A stretch of DNA of 64,000 bases. Source: Heterohyrax brucei. Its lineage: Eukaryota; Chordata; Mammalia; Hyracoidea; Procaviidae. This document shows, piece after piece, positions 1-9,135 of the stretch (the first letter of the stretch is position 1; each line of letters opens with the position of its first letter). Below the pieces are notes generated by a model. It saw nothing but the letters and a program-made list of their open reading frames with translations, did no database searches and was not told the DNA's origin. The position numbers and the translations under genes were made by a program. The stretch is taken from positions 130,316,796 to 130,380,795 of the forward strand of contig CM053142.1 in assembly GCA_028571685.1 (NCBI GenBank), given 5' to 3'.

Positions 1-420
1 GGACTTTCATGCCCACAGAGTGAGAAAACAGAGCATCCTTGGGAAGAAGTCTTGCTAGAAAAGTAGGGTACCTTCAAACCTAGTAGGTTTGCTGACTCAC
101 AGATCTAGATCCTGAGTGCATTCAGGCCAAGGCTTACTGGCTGAGTGAGCTGCCTTGGTGTACTTGCTGGCAGAACTAAAGAGAGCTTTGTTTGCCCAAG
201 CAGAGCAGAGGTCAAGGGGTCAGAGAGAGGCATGCCTGTGGGCACAGTGAAAAGAGACTGTTGATGGGAAAATTGTATCCTGAGTGTTCCTGAATCTGAA
301 TTATAACTGTGACTTCCCTAACACGCCCCATAACTGTAAGTATTGTCTGTGTGTTCTGCGCAGCCATTGCAATATGTTATCAAACCCAGCAGAGAAGTAG
401 ACAGTGCCATGGGAGGGACA
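1..420 (+). mobile_element. ERV LTR, 3' portion (5' part outside window)
   Basis: The segment ends in GGGACA and is followed two bases later by TAGTATCAGAAGCCGG, which resembles a retroviral primer-binding site. About 60 bases before that end, 'ATCAAACCCAGCAGAGAAG' recurs almost unchanged on the minus strand near 44.98-45.0 kb, where it again precedes a primer-binding-site-like motif. The recurrence is seen directly; the assignment to an ERV (ERVL-like) LTR is inference. The left end is cut by the window boundary. Confidence 0.5.
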
Positions 421-564
421 GTTAGTATCAGAAGCCGGCAAAGACGGTGGAGAGAGGAGACCTGTCTGATCTCTGCCACATCAGAGTCAGCCGTGGGCTA
501 TTGATCCAGATCCTCCTTTCCTCTTGTGAAGTTAGAGGAGGTCAGTGGTCACCCCTACACCAGT
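421..564 (+). mobile_element. ERV leader with primer-binding-site-like motif
   Basis: Positions 423-438 look like a tRNA primer-binding site just downstream of the presumed LTR end. The following G-rich stretch (to about 560) has no long frame and would be the untranslated leader. No gag-like coding follows, so only an LTR plus leader remnant is supported. Confidence 0.3.
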
Positions 565-684
565 TTTATAGCTCATTTCCAAAATATCTGGGACAACGAC
601 AACATGAATCAAGGGGCTGTTGTAAGGATTAAATGCTGTGTATGGTAAGTACTAAGGGCGTGTTTGGTATTTAGTATTACCACT
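565..684 (+). mobile_element. MIR fragment
   Basis: 'GGGCTGTTGTAAGGATTAAATG' and the following 'GGTAAGTACTAAG' match the 3' half of the mammalian MIR SINE in sense orientation. It is diverged and truncated. The AfroSINE at 694 inserted at its right edge. Confidence 0.5.
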
Positions 685-693
685 AACCTGAAT

Positions 694-845
694 GGAAACT
701 CGGGTGGCATAGTGGTTAAGTGCCACATCTGCTAACCAAAAACCTGCCAGGTGCTCCTTGGAAATGCTGTGAGGCGGTTTCACTCTGACCTCCAGGGTCG
801 CTATGAGTCAGAATCGACCCGACAGCAGTGGGTGTTGGGGTTTAT
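694..845 (+). mobile_element. AfroSINE with exact 10-bp target-site duplication
   Basis: The copy has the tRNA-like head 'GGTGGCATAGTGGTTAAG', the middle 'TGCTCCTTGGAAA' and the RTE-like tail 'CGCTATGAGTCAGAATCGAC' ending in a G/T-rich run. It is flanked by identical 'TAACCTGAAT' at 684-693 and 846-855, the target-site duplication expected for target-primed reverse transcription. About 150 bp, so close to complete. Confidence 0.95.
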
Positions 846-855
846 TAACCTGAAT

Positions 856-1282
856 ACTGCGTCACATAGGAGAATAAAGAGTATTTCCAAACAGTGGAAT
901 AAAATGACAGTAACATATACACTGAGCTAATGTAGATAGTGGAACAGTTTCTGTATGGATATGTGGTTAAAAATAAGAATGTTCACACAAACTGAGTCTT
1001 GTACTCTGAGAAGAGGGAGACTGAGCCCTGAGCAGGCTCCTCTCCTATTAAACTCAGACATCAGGAAGCCCACCACAGATAAAATAAACACTGTATTGAA
1101 AATGAGGGGAAGCCTAGTGAGGAAAAGAGTTCTCTTTCTCTGAATCACTTGATCTACTCTCCTGCCTTAGGAAGTGACCCAAAGTCCTCAGTTTTATATC
1201 CTTTCACATTGTTTAAAATCAGTAGCTACCATGGGAATGCAAAATGTCTGAGCTCTTTGAAAATCAGTCTGGCAGCTCCTCA
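856..1282. other. Stretch without recognised gene or repeat
   Basis: AT-rich single-copy-looking sequence. The overlapping short frames on both strands (about 60-73 codons) show no recognisable domain, and I see no splice or promoter context that would make them credible. Confidence 0.5.
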
Positions 1283-1287
1283 AGTGA

Positions 1288-1732
1288 TTAAATGTGTTGT
1301 TGTTAGATGTTGTCCAGTTGCTTCCAATTTATAGCAACCCTATGTATAACAGAATGGAAGGTGGATTGGTCTTCTGCCTTTCTCACAAATTACTGCTTGA
1401 TCCACTGCTGTGGCCACTATGTCAGTCCGTCTCATCGAGGGTCTTCCTCTTGTTTGCTGACCCTCTTCTCTACCAAGCATGACGTCCTTCGCCAGGAATT
1501 GATCCCTCTTGACAAAATATGTAAGATGTAATCTCACCGTCTTTGCTTCTAAAGAGAATGCTGCTTGTATTTCTTCCAAGACAGATTTGTTCATTCTCTG
1601 GCAGTCCATGGTATATTCAACATTATTTGTCAGCACTACAATTGAAAGGTGGCATTTCTTCTCCAGTCTTCCTTATTCATTGTTCAGCTTTTGCGTAGTG
1701 CATACGAAGTGATTGAAAAGACCACGCCTTGA
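1288..1732 (-). mobile_element. RTE1-type LINE, 3' fragment
   Basis: The plus strand begins 'GTTGTTGTTAGATGTTGTCC' and continues with 'CTACCAAGCATGACGTCC' and 'GGCAGTCCATGGTATATTCA', the antisense of the RTE 3' end. The minus strand carries the C-terminal part of the reverse-transcriptase protein (frame at 1340-1636), interrupted and without the catalytic region. It is 5' truncated, as is usual for LINE copies. Confidence 0.9.
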
Positions 1733-1744
1733 ATAAAGATAGAG

Positions 1745-1923
1745 TTGCCCTAATGCCTTATCTCAAGTCAATTTTGACTCACATTGACCCTTTGGGACAG
1801 TGTAAAACTGTCCCGTAGGGTTTTCTAGGCTATAATCTTTATGTTCTGGGAGCTGCTGGTGGCTTTGAATGCTCAACCTTTTAGTTAGCAGCAGAGCACT
1901 TACACCACTTTGTCAGCAGGGCT
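1745..1923 (-). mobile_element. AfroSINE, long subtype
   Basis: Antisense AfroSINE: tail 'TCAAGTCAATTTTGACTCAC' first, then 'AGGGTTTTCTAGGCTATAATCTTTATG', an insert typical of the longer subtype, then the head 'TTAGTTAGCAGCAGAGCACTTA'. It abuts the RTE fragment on its left and a second AfroSINE on its right. Confidence 0.85.
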
Positions 1924-1924
1924 A

Positions 1925-2092
1925 TTTGAAGTTACCATTGTTTTGGGGTGCTTTCAGGTTGATTCTGATTCACAGCTACCCCATAGGCAGAGTAGAACTG
2001 CCCCATAAGGTTTCCAAGGAGTGGCTAGTGGATTTGAACTACAGACCTTTTGCTTAGTATTCTGAGCTCTTAACCACTTAACCGCAGCTCCT
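1925..2092 (-). mobile_element. AfroSINE
   Basis: Antisense AfroSINE with 'GGTTGATTCTGATTCACAGC', 'GCCCCATAAGGTTTCCAAGG' and 'CTTAACCACTTAACCGCAGC'. 'AGTTACCAT' occurs immediately left (about 1930) and right (about 2095) of it, a probable target-site duplication. The right copy is L1 sequence, so the SINE likely inserted at the L1's truncated 5' edge. Confidence 0.85.
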
Positions 2093-2545
2093 AGAGTTAC
2101 CATACGAACCAGCAATTCTACCCCTGGATATACAAAAGAACTGAAACCAGGAACTTAAACACACTTGTACACCAGTGTTCATCGTATCTTTATCATAATA
2201 GCAAAAAAGGAGGAAAAAACCAAAATGTCCATCAACTGACAAATGAATAAGCCAAATGTACAATACCCACACAACAGAATATGATTTAATTCTGATACAC
2301 GCAATTGCATGAAAAAAATAGTCAAAAAAGCTCACATATTACATGATTCCATTTACATGAAATGTCTACAAGAGGCAAACATGTAGAGACAAAAAGTAGA
2401 CAGGTAGTTTTTAGGGGCTCGGGGAGGTGGAAATGGGAAAATGACTGCTACTGCTCATGGAGTTTCTTTTGGAGCTGACTAAAATGTTCTGGAACTAGTG
2501 GTGATGATTGCAGAACTTAGTGAAAGTACTAAAAATCAGTCACTG
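2093..2545 (+). mobile_element. L1 LINE 3' end
   Basis: 'CCATACGAACCAGCAATTCTACCCCTGGATATA' style text, 'CCAAAATGTCCATCAACTGAC', 'CATTTACATGAAATGTCTA' and the final 'CAGTCACTGTACAGTTTAAA' are hallmarks of the end of ORF2 and the 3' UTR of an old L1. No open frame remains. Confidence 0.85.
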
Positions 2546-2574
2546 TACAGTTTAAAGGAGGAAATTTTATGGTC

Positions 2575-2992
2575 TGTGGACTATTGTTGTTCTCAGTGGA
2601 CTCGAATTCATGGGGACCTTATGTGTAACAAAAGAAAATGTTACCAGGTCCTGAGTTATCCTCACAATCATTGCAATGATTGAACCTATTTTTGTAGCCA
2701 CTGTCTTAATCTATCTCCGTGAGGGTCTTCCTGTTTTTCACTGATCCTCTAATTTGCTAGGCACCATGTCCTTCTCTAGGGATGGGGTCGCCCTGAAAGC
2801 ACAGCCAAAGTAGCTGAGGTGAAGTCTTGCCACCTTCACTTCTAAGGAGCATTCTGGGTATACTTACTCGGAGGAAAATTTGTTGATTCTTATGACAGTC
2901 TGTGATATGGTCAGTATTCTTCACCAACACTGTAGTTCAAATGCATCAGTTCTTCTTTGGTGTTCCTCACTCCTTGTCCAGTTGATAGGTGA
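2575..2992 (-). mobile_element. RTE1-type LINE, 3' fragment
   Basis: Antisense RTE 3' end: 'CTATCTCCGTGAGGGTCTTCC', 'GCTAGGCACCATGTCCTTCTC' and 'TCTAAGGAGCATTCTGGGTA' parallel the fragments at 1288, 37596 and 38338. It stops within the C-terminal region and is heavily mutated. Confidence 0.85.
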
Positions 2993-3139
2993 ATTAATTT
3001 TCAATAAAAAAAAAAATCCATGAGAAAAAAAATCAGCAGCTGATTTAACAAATTATGCTATATTAAACTGAGGGAAAATTGAAGTCTTAGTTTTAGAAAT
3101 GCTTTGCAAAGTGCCATCGAGTCAGATCCAGGATCCTGT

Positions 3140-3235
3140 TACATCACATGATCCCTTTCCACACCTTCATTTTCTTCATCTGGAAGAAGGAAAAAACAAC
3201 ACCTGCCACCCACATTCGTGATATGACCTGAATAT
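3140..3235 (+). mobile_element. Possible MIR fragment
   Basis: 'CACACCTTCATTTTCTTCATCTG' followed by an A-rich run and 'AACACCTGCC' resembles the MIR segment 'cctcagtttcttcatctgtaaaatg...'. Short and weak. Confidence 0.35.
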
Positions 3236-3459
3236 ATTTTTGAAAGCCTATGTTTTCCAGCAAAAGGTGATAGAAAAATCCAAGGTATTGCTATTACGAA
3301 ACAGATCAGACTGAATACAAGGTAGCTTTAAATAGAGTCACTGTGTGACAGGCCAATCTTAAACATATGTGCAGATGTTCACACCTCACAGCAAGGGAGC
3401 AGCCCATCTGATGCTTGGTGGCTGTAAGTGGGTCATCCATGGAGCAGGACCTGGGATAT

Positions 3460-3512
3460 GAGTGCACATGTGTGTGCACATGTGTGTACACACACATACA
3501 CACACACAGAGC
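3460..3512. repeat. (TG/CA) dinucleotide-rich palindromic tract
   Basis: Alternating purine-pyrimidine run: TG repeats containing two 'GTGCACATGTGTGT' units pass into CA repeats. The TG-to-CA switch makes the tract self-complementary, so it could extrude as a hairpin or adopt Z-DNA. Confidence 0.85.
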
Positions 3513-3920
3513 TTTGAGATTCAAGCTGTAGGTTATTATTTTAGTCATTACAATTGACTACCTAATAAATTCTGTTTTCCAAATAGACAGTCTTGACAAA
3601 ATTCTCAACTCTGATGACTCTTAAGAAATAGCACAGAATATGTCTTCATCTCCCTAGAAAGAAAAATGGCGTTTAAGAGCTAATGTTTAAAACACTTTTG
3701 GTATAATCAAGAGAATCTTACTCTTCTTCCCTCATATTTGTTTTAAGCCCGTAGGCAGGAAGAGTAAGATTCTGAAATGTGGAAAGAGACAGATGTCCTT
3801 CCATCTCATTTTTCTAAATAGTAAATGTTGTTAGTTTAGTCTTTTGTGGAGTAGTCTAGGAAGTGCCATACATTGAATTCTGAGTCACAAAGAGCCATTA
3901 CAAATTGTGACTGCCTACCT
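3513..3920. other. Stretch without recognised feature
   Basis: AT-rich non-coding sequence. I see no family match and no frame of interest. Confidence 0.4.
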
Positions 3921-3921
3921 G

Positions 3922-3986
3922 CTACTCTGTCCCATAGGGTCACTATGAGTCAGAATCAACTCAAAGGCAGTGGGCTTTTGGTTTTC
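3922..3986 (+). mobile_element. AfroSINE 3' fragment
   Basis: Only the RTE-like tail is present: 'CTACTCTGTCCCATAGGGTC', 'ACTATGAGTCAGAATCAACTC' and the G/T-rich end. It is directly joined to the RTE copy that follows. Confidence 0.8.
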
Positions 3987-5896
3987 ATTTACCTTTAAGG
4001 AAGAAGGTTTTCACTAGCTAATTCTTTTCAGAAGTAGACTGCCCAGGTCCTTCTTCTAGTCTGTCTTAGTCTGGAAGTTCAACTGAAGCTTCTCCACCAC
4101 GGGTGATCCTGCTGGTATCTAAACACCAGGGGCCTAGCTTCCAGTATCACAGCAACATGCAAGCCCCCACAGTACAACACACTGACAGACAAGTGGGAGT
4201 GCAAAGAGCTGGAAATAGAAAACCAAAAGGCAAGTACAAGTATATGCTCTACATTTTTCAAACTCAAAGAACTGAAGAAAAAATTCAAGCCTTGAGTTGC
4301 AATAGTGAAAGATTCCACAGGGAAGATATTAATATACTTAGGAAGCATCAAAAGAAGATGGAAGGAATACACAGAGTCATTATACCAGAAAGAAATAGTC
4401 AGTGTTCAGCCATTTGAAGAGGAATCATATGATCAGGAACTGATGGGACTGAAAGAAGAAGTTGAAGCTGCATCAAAGTCATTGGCAAAAACAAGACTCC
4501 AGGAGTTGATGGAATATCAATTGAGATATTTCAACAAACAGATGCAGCACTCAGGGAGTGCTCACTCATCTACGCCAAGAAATTTGAAGGACAGCTACTT
4601 GGCGGACTGACTGGAAGAAATCCACATTTATGCCTGTTCCCAAGAAAGGTGATCCAACCAAATGCAGAAATTTCCAAACAATATCATTAACATCACATGC
4701 TAGTAAAATTTTGCTCAAGATCATTCAGAAGCGACTGCAACAGTATATTGACAAGGAATTGCAAGAAATTCAAGCTGGATTCAGAAGAGGACATGGAACC
4801 AGAGACATCATTGCTGATGTCAGATGGATCTTGACCGAAAGGAGAACATCAGAAAAGATGTTTACCTGTGTTTCACTGACTATGCAAAGGCATTCAACTG
4901 CGTGGATCACAGCAAATTATGGCTAACATTGTGGAGAATGAGAATTTCAGAACACTTAATTGTGCTTTTAAGGAATCTGTACTTGATCAAGAGGCAGTTA
5001 TGCAAACAGACCAAGGGGACACTGCGTGGTTTAAAGTCAAGAAAGGTGTGTGTCAGGGAAGTTTCCTTTCACCACACTTTTTCAATCTGCATGCTGAGCA
5101 AATAATCCAAGAAGCTGGATTGGAGGGAGACTCATTAACACCCTGTGTTATGCAGATGATGCAACCTTGCTTGCTGGAAGTGAAGAGGATTTCAAATATT
5201 TACTGATGAAGATTCCACCTCATTAAGAAAACAAAAATCCTCACAACTAGACAACTAAGAAACATCACGATAAACAGGGAAAAGGTGGAGGTTGTCAAGG
5301 ATTTCATTCTACTTGGTTCCACAATCAATACTCATGAGAGCAGCCGTGAAGAAATGAAAAGACTTATTGCATTAGGAAAATCTGCTGCAAAGGACCTCTT
5401 TAAAGTGTTGAAAAGTAAAGACATCACCTTGAAGACTAAAGGTACACCTGATCCAAGCCATGGTATGTTCAACTGTATCATATGCATGCAAAAACTGGAC
5501 AATGAATAAGTAAGACAGAAGAATTCATGCCTTTGAATTGTGGTGTTGGAGAAGAACATTGAATATACCACAGACTGTCAAAAGAACAAACAGATCTGTT
5601 CTAGAAGAAGTACAATCAGAGTGTTCCTTGAAAGTAAAGATGGCAGGATTGTGTCTTACATATTGTGGAAATGTTGTCAAGAGGGATCAGTCCCCAGAGA
5701 AGGACATGATGCTTCATAGAGTGGAGGGTCAGCTTAAAAGAAGACCCTCAACAAGATGGATTGACACACTGGCTGCAACAATGGGTTTAAGCATAAAATT
5801 GATTATGGATATGGCACAAGACCTGGCAGTAATTTGTTCTGTTGTGCATAGGGTTACTGTGAATTGGAACCAACTTGATGGCAGCTGACAACAGCA
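3987..5896 (+). mobile_element. RTE1-type LINE with inverted 5' segment
   Basis: Positions 3987-4198 are antisense 5'-UTR of the element: their reverse complement matches the sense 5' region of the copy at 27330-27540 ('CCAGACTAAGACAGACTAG'). From about 4199 the element runs in sense orientation, starting inside the coding region at 'GTGCAAAGAGCTGG', to the 3' end 'GTTACTGTGAATTGGAACC' and 'GGCAGCTGACAACAGCAACAAC' near 5896. The inverted part reaches the element's extreme 5' end, and about 1.2 kb including the endonuclease is missing between the halves. This is the arrangement produced by twin priming. Confidence 0.9.
4305..5875 (+). pseudogene. Decayed RTE reverse transcriptase
   Basis: The RNA-templated DNA polymerase of the LINE survives in several frames. 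Frame 4630-4926 holds 'PVPKKGDPTKCRNF' and 'QAGFRRGHGTRDIIADVRW', typical RT motifs. A frameshift then moves to frame 4824-5105 with 'TDYAKAFNCVDHSKLW', the first catalytic aspartate region (AFD reads AFN here). The catalytic YADD box is at 5149-5160 in a third frame. The C-terminal domain is in frames 5285-5509 and 5538-5888. Frameshifts and stops make it non-functional; the endonuclease domain is absent. Confidence 0.85.
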
Positions 5897-5899
5897 ACA

Positions 5900-6113
5900 A
5901 CCTTTAAGGATCCCTGGTAGAGCAATAGTTAAGTATTTAGCCGCTAACTAAAAGGTTGCTGGTTCAAAGCCACCAGCAGCTTTGGGAGAGAAGAGCCGGT
6001 GATCTGCTTCCATCAAAATTAAAGCCAATTGCCCAAAGATGGACAATTCTGCTGTGTCACACAGGGCTGCTATGAGTTAGAACCGACTTGATGGCACCCA
6101 GCACCACCACCAA
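5900..6113 (+). mobile_element. AfroSINE, long subtype
   Basis: Head 'GGATCCCTGGTAGAGCAATAG', middle insert 'GAGAAGAGCCGGTGATCTGC' typical of the longer AfroSINE form, and tail 'GCTATGAGTTAGAACCGACTTG' followed by 'CACCACCACC'. It sits immediately after the RTE 3' end. Near-repeats 'AACCTTTAA' and 'AACCCTTAA' flank it, possibly a decayed target-site duplication. Confidence 0.9.
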
Positions 6114-6899
6114 GAACCCTTAATTCATTGTAAAACACATTTCTAACAACTGTTTTCTTGATGATTTACACAAATGAGTCCCAGATTCACAATGTGCATA
6201 ACCAAAAGTAGGAAAACAGAACTATACCTGTTCTTTATCCCATCCTTGCCCCTCAGTGCTGGCCAGATGCACACAGGCAGAGAGTGTGTACCTCCACTTT
6301 CTCGTCAGAGTCACCAGCCAAAGCAGAGGTAACGCTGAACCGCCTGTTGTACTAATAAACCTCATATCACGACCATCATTTCCCTTCCTTTAACACAGTA
6401 AAGAAGAAAAAATGAAAGACAGTAGAAACCAGTATGGAAATATAAACAAATATAAAGGAGCTGAGAATTTGTATCTTTAGGGAAATATTCTTCCCAAAGG
6501 AGAATGTGTTCCCACCAACACTTCTACCCTCTCAGAAATACCAAAAACGAAACATCTGCCCTTGTCTATGACTCTTTACTTGTTTTTCATTATGGAAATA
6601 GAAGTGATTAATAATCTGGTGGCTTGATTTGCCTCAAATCTGGAGGTAGAATCCCATTATCATCTTGGGAACATGTTAAGTGATGACTGACTTCCTATGC
6701 ATCTAATCCTCATGCGATGAGCAGACCAAGCGTTAGACTTACAAGTTAGACATAAGCAGCTACAATGAGGGCAAAATGTGGAGAGAAAAAGGGAAAAGGA
6801 GGTGAAAAAGAGGCAAAGAAGTGCTGTTCTTGATCGTGTGACTTCTATGTGGTTTGTGACAGTTTAGATTCAGCCACATGGAACAAAAAAAATTCTAAA
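6114..6899. other. Single-copy-looking stretch
   Basis: No gene or recognised repeat. It includes a purine-rich segment around 6770-6825. Nothing suggests an exon. Confidence 0.4.
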
Positions 6900-6901
6900 T
6901 A

Positions 6902-7234
6902 CAGTCATCCCTTGATTTCCAAAGGAGACTGGCTCCAGGAGCCCATGCAAATACCAAAGGGGATGCTGAAGTTACTTATTAGCATATACCCTACAAACAT
7001 CCTCCTATACACTTTAAATCATTGCTTCATTGGTTATAATGCCTAATACAATATTAATACTATGTAAATAGTTGTTACACTGTGTTGTCTACCAAATAAT
7101 GACAAGCAAAGAGAGTCTGTACGTGTTCAGTATAGACTTCCTCCCCACCCCGACCCCCACCCCCTTGGAATATTTTCATCTCTGAATTGGTTGAGTCCTT
7201 AGATGTGGAAAACTCAGATATGGAGGGCCGGTTG
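6902..7234 (+). mobile_element. Tigger/pogo-like DNA transposon (non-autonomous)
   Basis: The element starts 'CAGTCATCCCTTGATTTCC' and ends 'GGAGGGCCGGTTG', whose reverse complement 'CAACCGGCCCTCC' is a diverged terminal inverted repeat. It is flanked by TA at 6900-6901 and 7235-7236, the target duplication of Tc1/mariner-type transposases. Internal 'AATACTATGTAAATAGTTGTTA' fits the Tigger-derived MITEs common in mammals. It is 333 bp with no transposase, so it was moved in trans. Confidence 0.85.
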
Positions 7235-8757
7235 TAATAGTGCCTTAAACAAAATACAGGTTCATTTGTCTTCTAGAAAAATAAGATAGGAAAGCCAGGA
7301 CTTATAATGTACCTGGCAGTCATTGAGGGCTAGAGATCTCTCTTTTAACTTCCTACCTTTAATTTGTAGCTTCTGTTTTGAAGGCTACCTCACGGTTGCA
7401 AGATAGCCACTGCAACTCCAGCCATAGCATCTATGTTCCAGGTAACAGGAAAGAAGAACAAGTCAAAAGAAAAAGGTACATCGTCCTAGCTAAATCAGAG
7501 TTTTCCTGGGAACCCTCTTCCAGATCCTCCAACCACTGACAACTTCTGCTTCCATTTCACTGACCACTTCTAGCTGCAAGGGAGGTTGGGATATGTAACC
7601 CATTATCTGGACATATTTCTGGCTGAATAAAATAATATAAGGTCATGATGTGCTACTAAGAAGAAAGTAAAGAATGGCTATTATATAGATATCTAGCAGT
7701 CTGTCTCAGAACCAATCAGATTAGCTTCATTTCCTCCTGCAGAGAAGAGAGAGTAGCAGATAGGAAGAGAAATCAGCACTCACTCCCCCATACACCCATG
7801 GGAACAGAACTGGCAAGTTTTCTTTCTCCATGACATAAAAGTAAGTAGAAAAGTAAGGGCTTTCTCTGAATAAAGTAGGACGATTGACCATCGCGCACGC
7901 ATGCGCGCGCACACACGTAAAAACTGACTCAGTTTCTCATGGGCAAATGCTAGGGCAAAGGCATGGTTGGCTAGAAAAATGCATCTCACTCCAACTAAAT
8001 CTTCTAACCAACTATTGAATAAATGTGCGGGTATGCACATGCATGTGAGTGTGTTTATGTGAAATGGGGTGGTGGTCTCTTTTATTCAGAGAAAGTTCTC
8101 AGTCTATCAATACTGTCTAGCCTTACTGCGCTCCCTTTATAAAAACTAATAGCCCAAGTTAGGGAATAGTTTGTTCCTATATAAGGACGTTCCCAAAGAG
8201 CAGAGAGATGGGCATTTCCTCTGTGTCCCATCCCTGAGCTCATTCTCAGAACCAGTACACGTGGGCCAAGTAGCCTGTCACAGTGCACCACATTATAACG
8301 GAGGCTGGGCTTTAGGGCACAATGAGATCAAGATGCACTAGACAGGACTGGCTCTCCAGAACACTGCCCAATTCCCAGCACCTGTGCCAACCGGTGAACT
8401 GCCCGTGGAGGGGGACTGCTAAACAATCAGCTGGTTTATCTTGCCTGGGTGGCACAGGGAGAGGAAGCCAGCTAGCTGCCACCTAAATCAATTTCTCTGT
8501 CTACTGAAATACCAGTTTTCATAAAAATAGAGTTCACAACTAAGGCAAAGGTATGGGCTATCGGTTATTCAGGAAAAGGTGGGTCAGATTACAAGCAAGG
8601 AATATCGCATTTTCTGGGAGGAAAAACAGTAGGCAAGTTGTCATGGCATGTTTTATAAGGAGACAAAGGGACAACCTCATGACCTTTGACCCAGAATAGA
8701 AGACAGATTGCTTGGTACCTCTACTGATTTAGACAAAGCCGTGATTACTTAAAGTGA
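7235..8757. other. Single-copy-looking stretch
   Basis: No interspersed repeat recognised. Contains the CG/CA alternating tract at 7889-7917. The overlapping short minus-strand frames (7727-8291) do not resemble a known protein. Confidence 0.4.
7889..7917. repeat. CpG-rich alternating purine-pyrimidine tract
   Basis: The run 'CATCGCGCACGCATGCGCGC' continues into (CA)n. It contains a dense group of CpG dinucleotides in a CpG-poor region and the palindrome GCGCATGCGC-like core, making it a strong candidate for Z-DNA formation. Confidence 0.75.
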
Positions 8758-8794
8758 TACAGGCACACATACACAGACACACACACACATAAAC
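8758..8794. repeat. (CA)n microsatellite
   Basis: Imperfect CA repeat 'CACACATACACAGACACACA' and following bases. Confidence 0.85.
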
Positions 8795-9135
8795 CTGTGG
8801 AAAATTGTCTCGTTTTAAAATCAGCAAAGACAAGGGCAAAAGCAAGTTTGATTAGGACATCATAAATGGATGTTGTTGATTTTTTTTTTATGACATCAGC
8901 TCTAAAATCTGCCTAATGATGATTTTGTAAAAGAGAGAGGAAAAAAAATAAACTCAGTGGTTGAATTTTAAACCTGGCTGGCGTATTATTCCCATTGGTT
9001 GCCAGTAGCTGTTAATTCAACCTAGGGGCATTTGGAGCTCCGGATTCTCATTACTAAAGGCATAATCACGAAAGCCCTGCTGCTGCGTGTACTTCAGAGT
9101 CTTCAGTGACTACAAGTCCAATATAAATAGAATAA
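8795..9135. other. Candidate conserved noncoding element
   Basis: Repeat-free sequence with dense transcription-factor-like words: TGATTAGG, TAATGATGATTTTG, ATTGGTTGCC and TTAATTCAACC. There is no long frame. The look is that of a mammalian conserved noncoding element, but conservation cannot be judged from one sequence. Confidence 0.25.

Noticed and set aside
694..760. tRNA gene (A/B-box-like heads of AfroSINEs, here and at all other copies)
   Set aside because: These are tRNA-derived SINE heads followed by SINE bodies and target duplications, and do not fold into a complete cloverleaf gene.
3104..3130. Tiny AfroSINE tail match 'GTGCCATCGAGTCAGATCC'
   Set aside because: Too short to separate from chance with no supporting flanking AfroSINE sequence.
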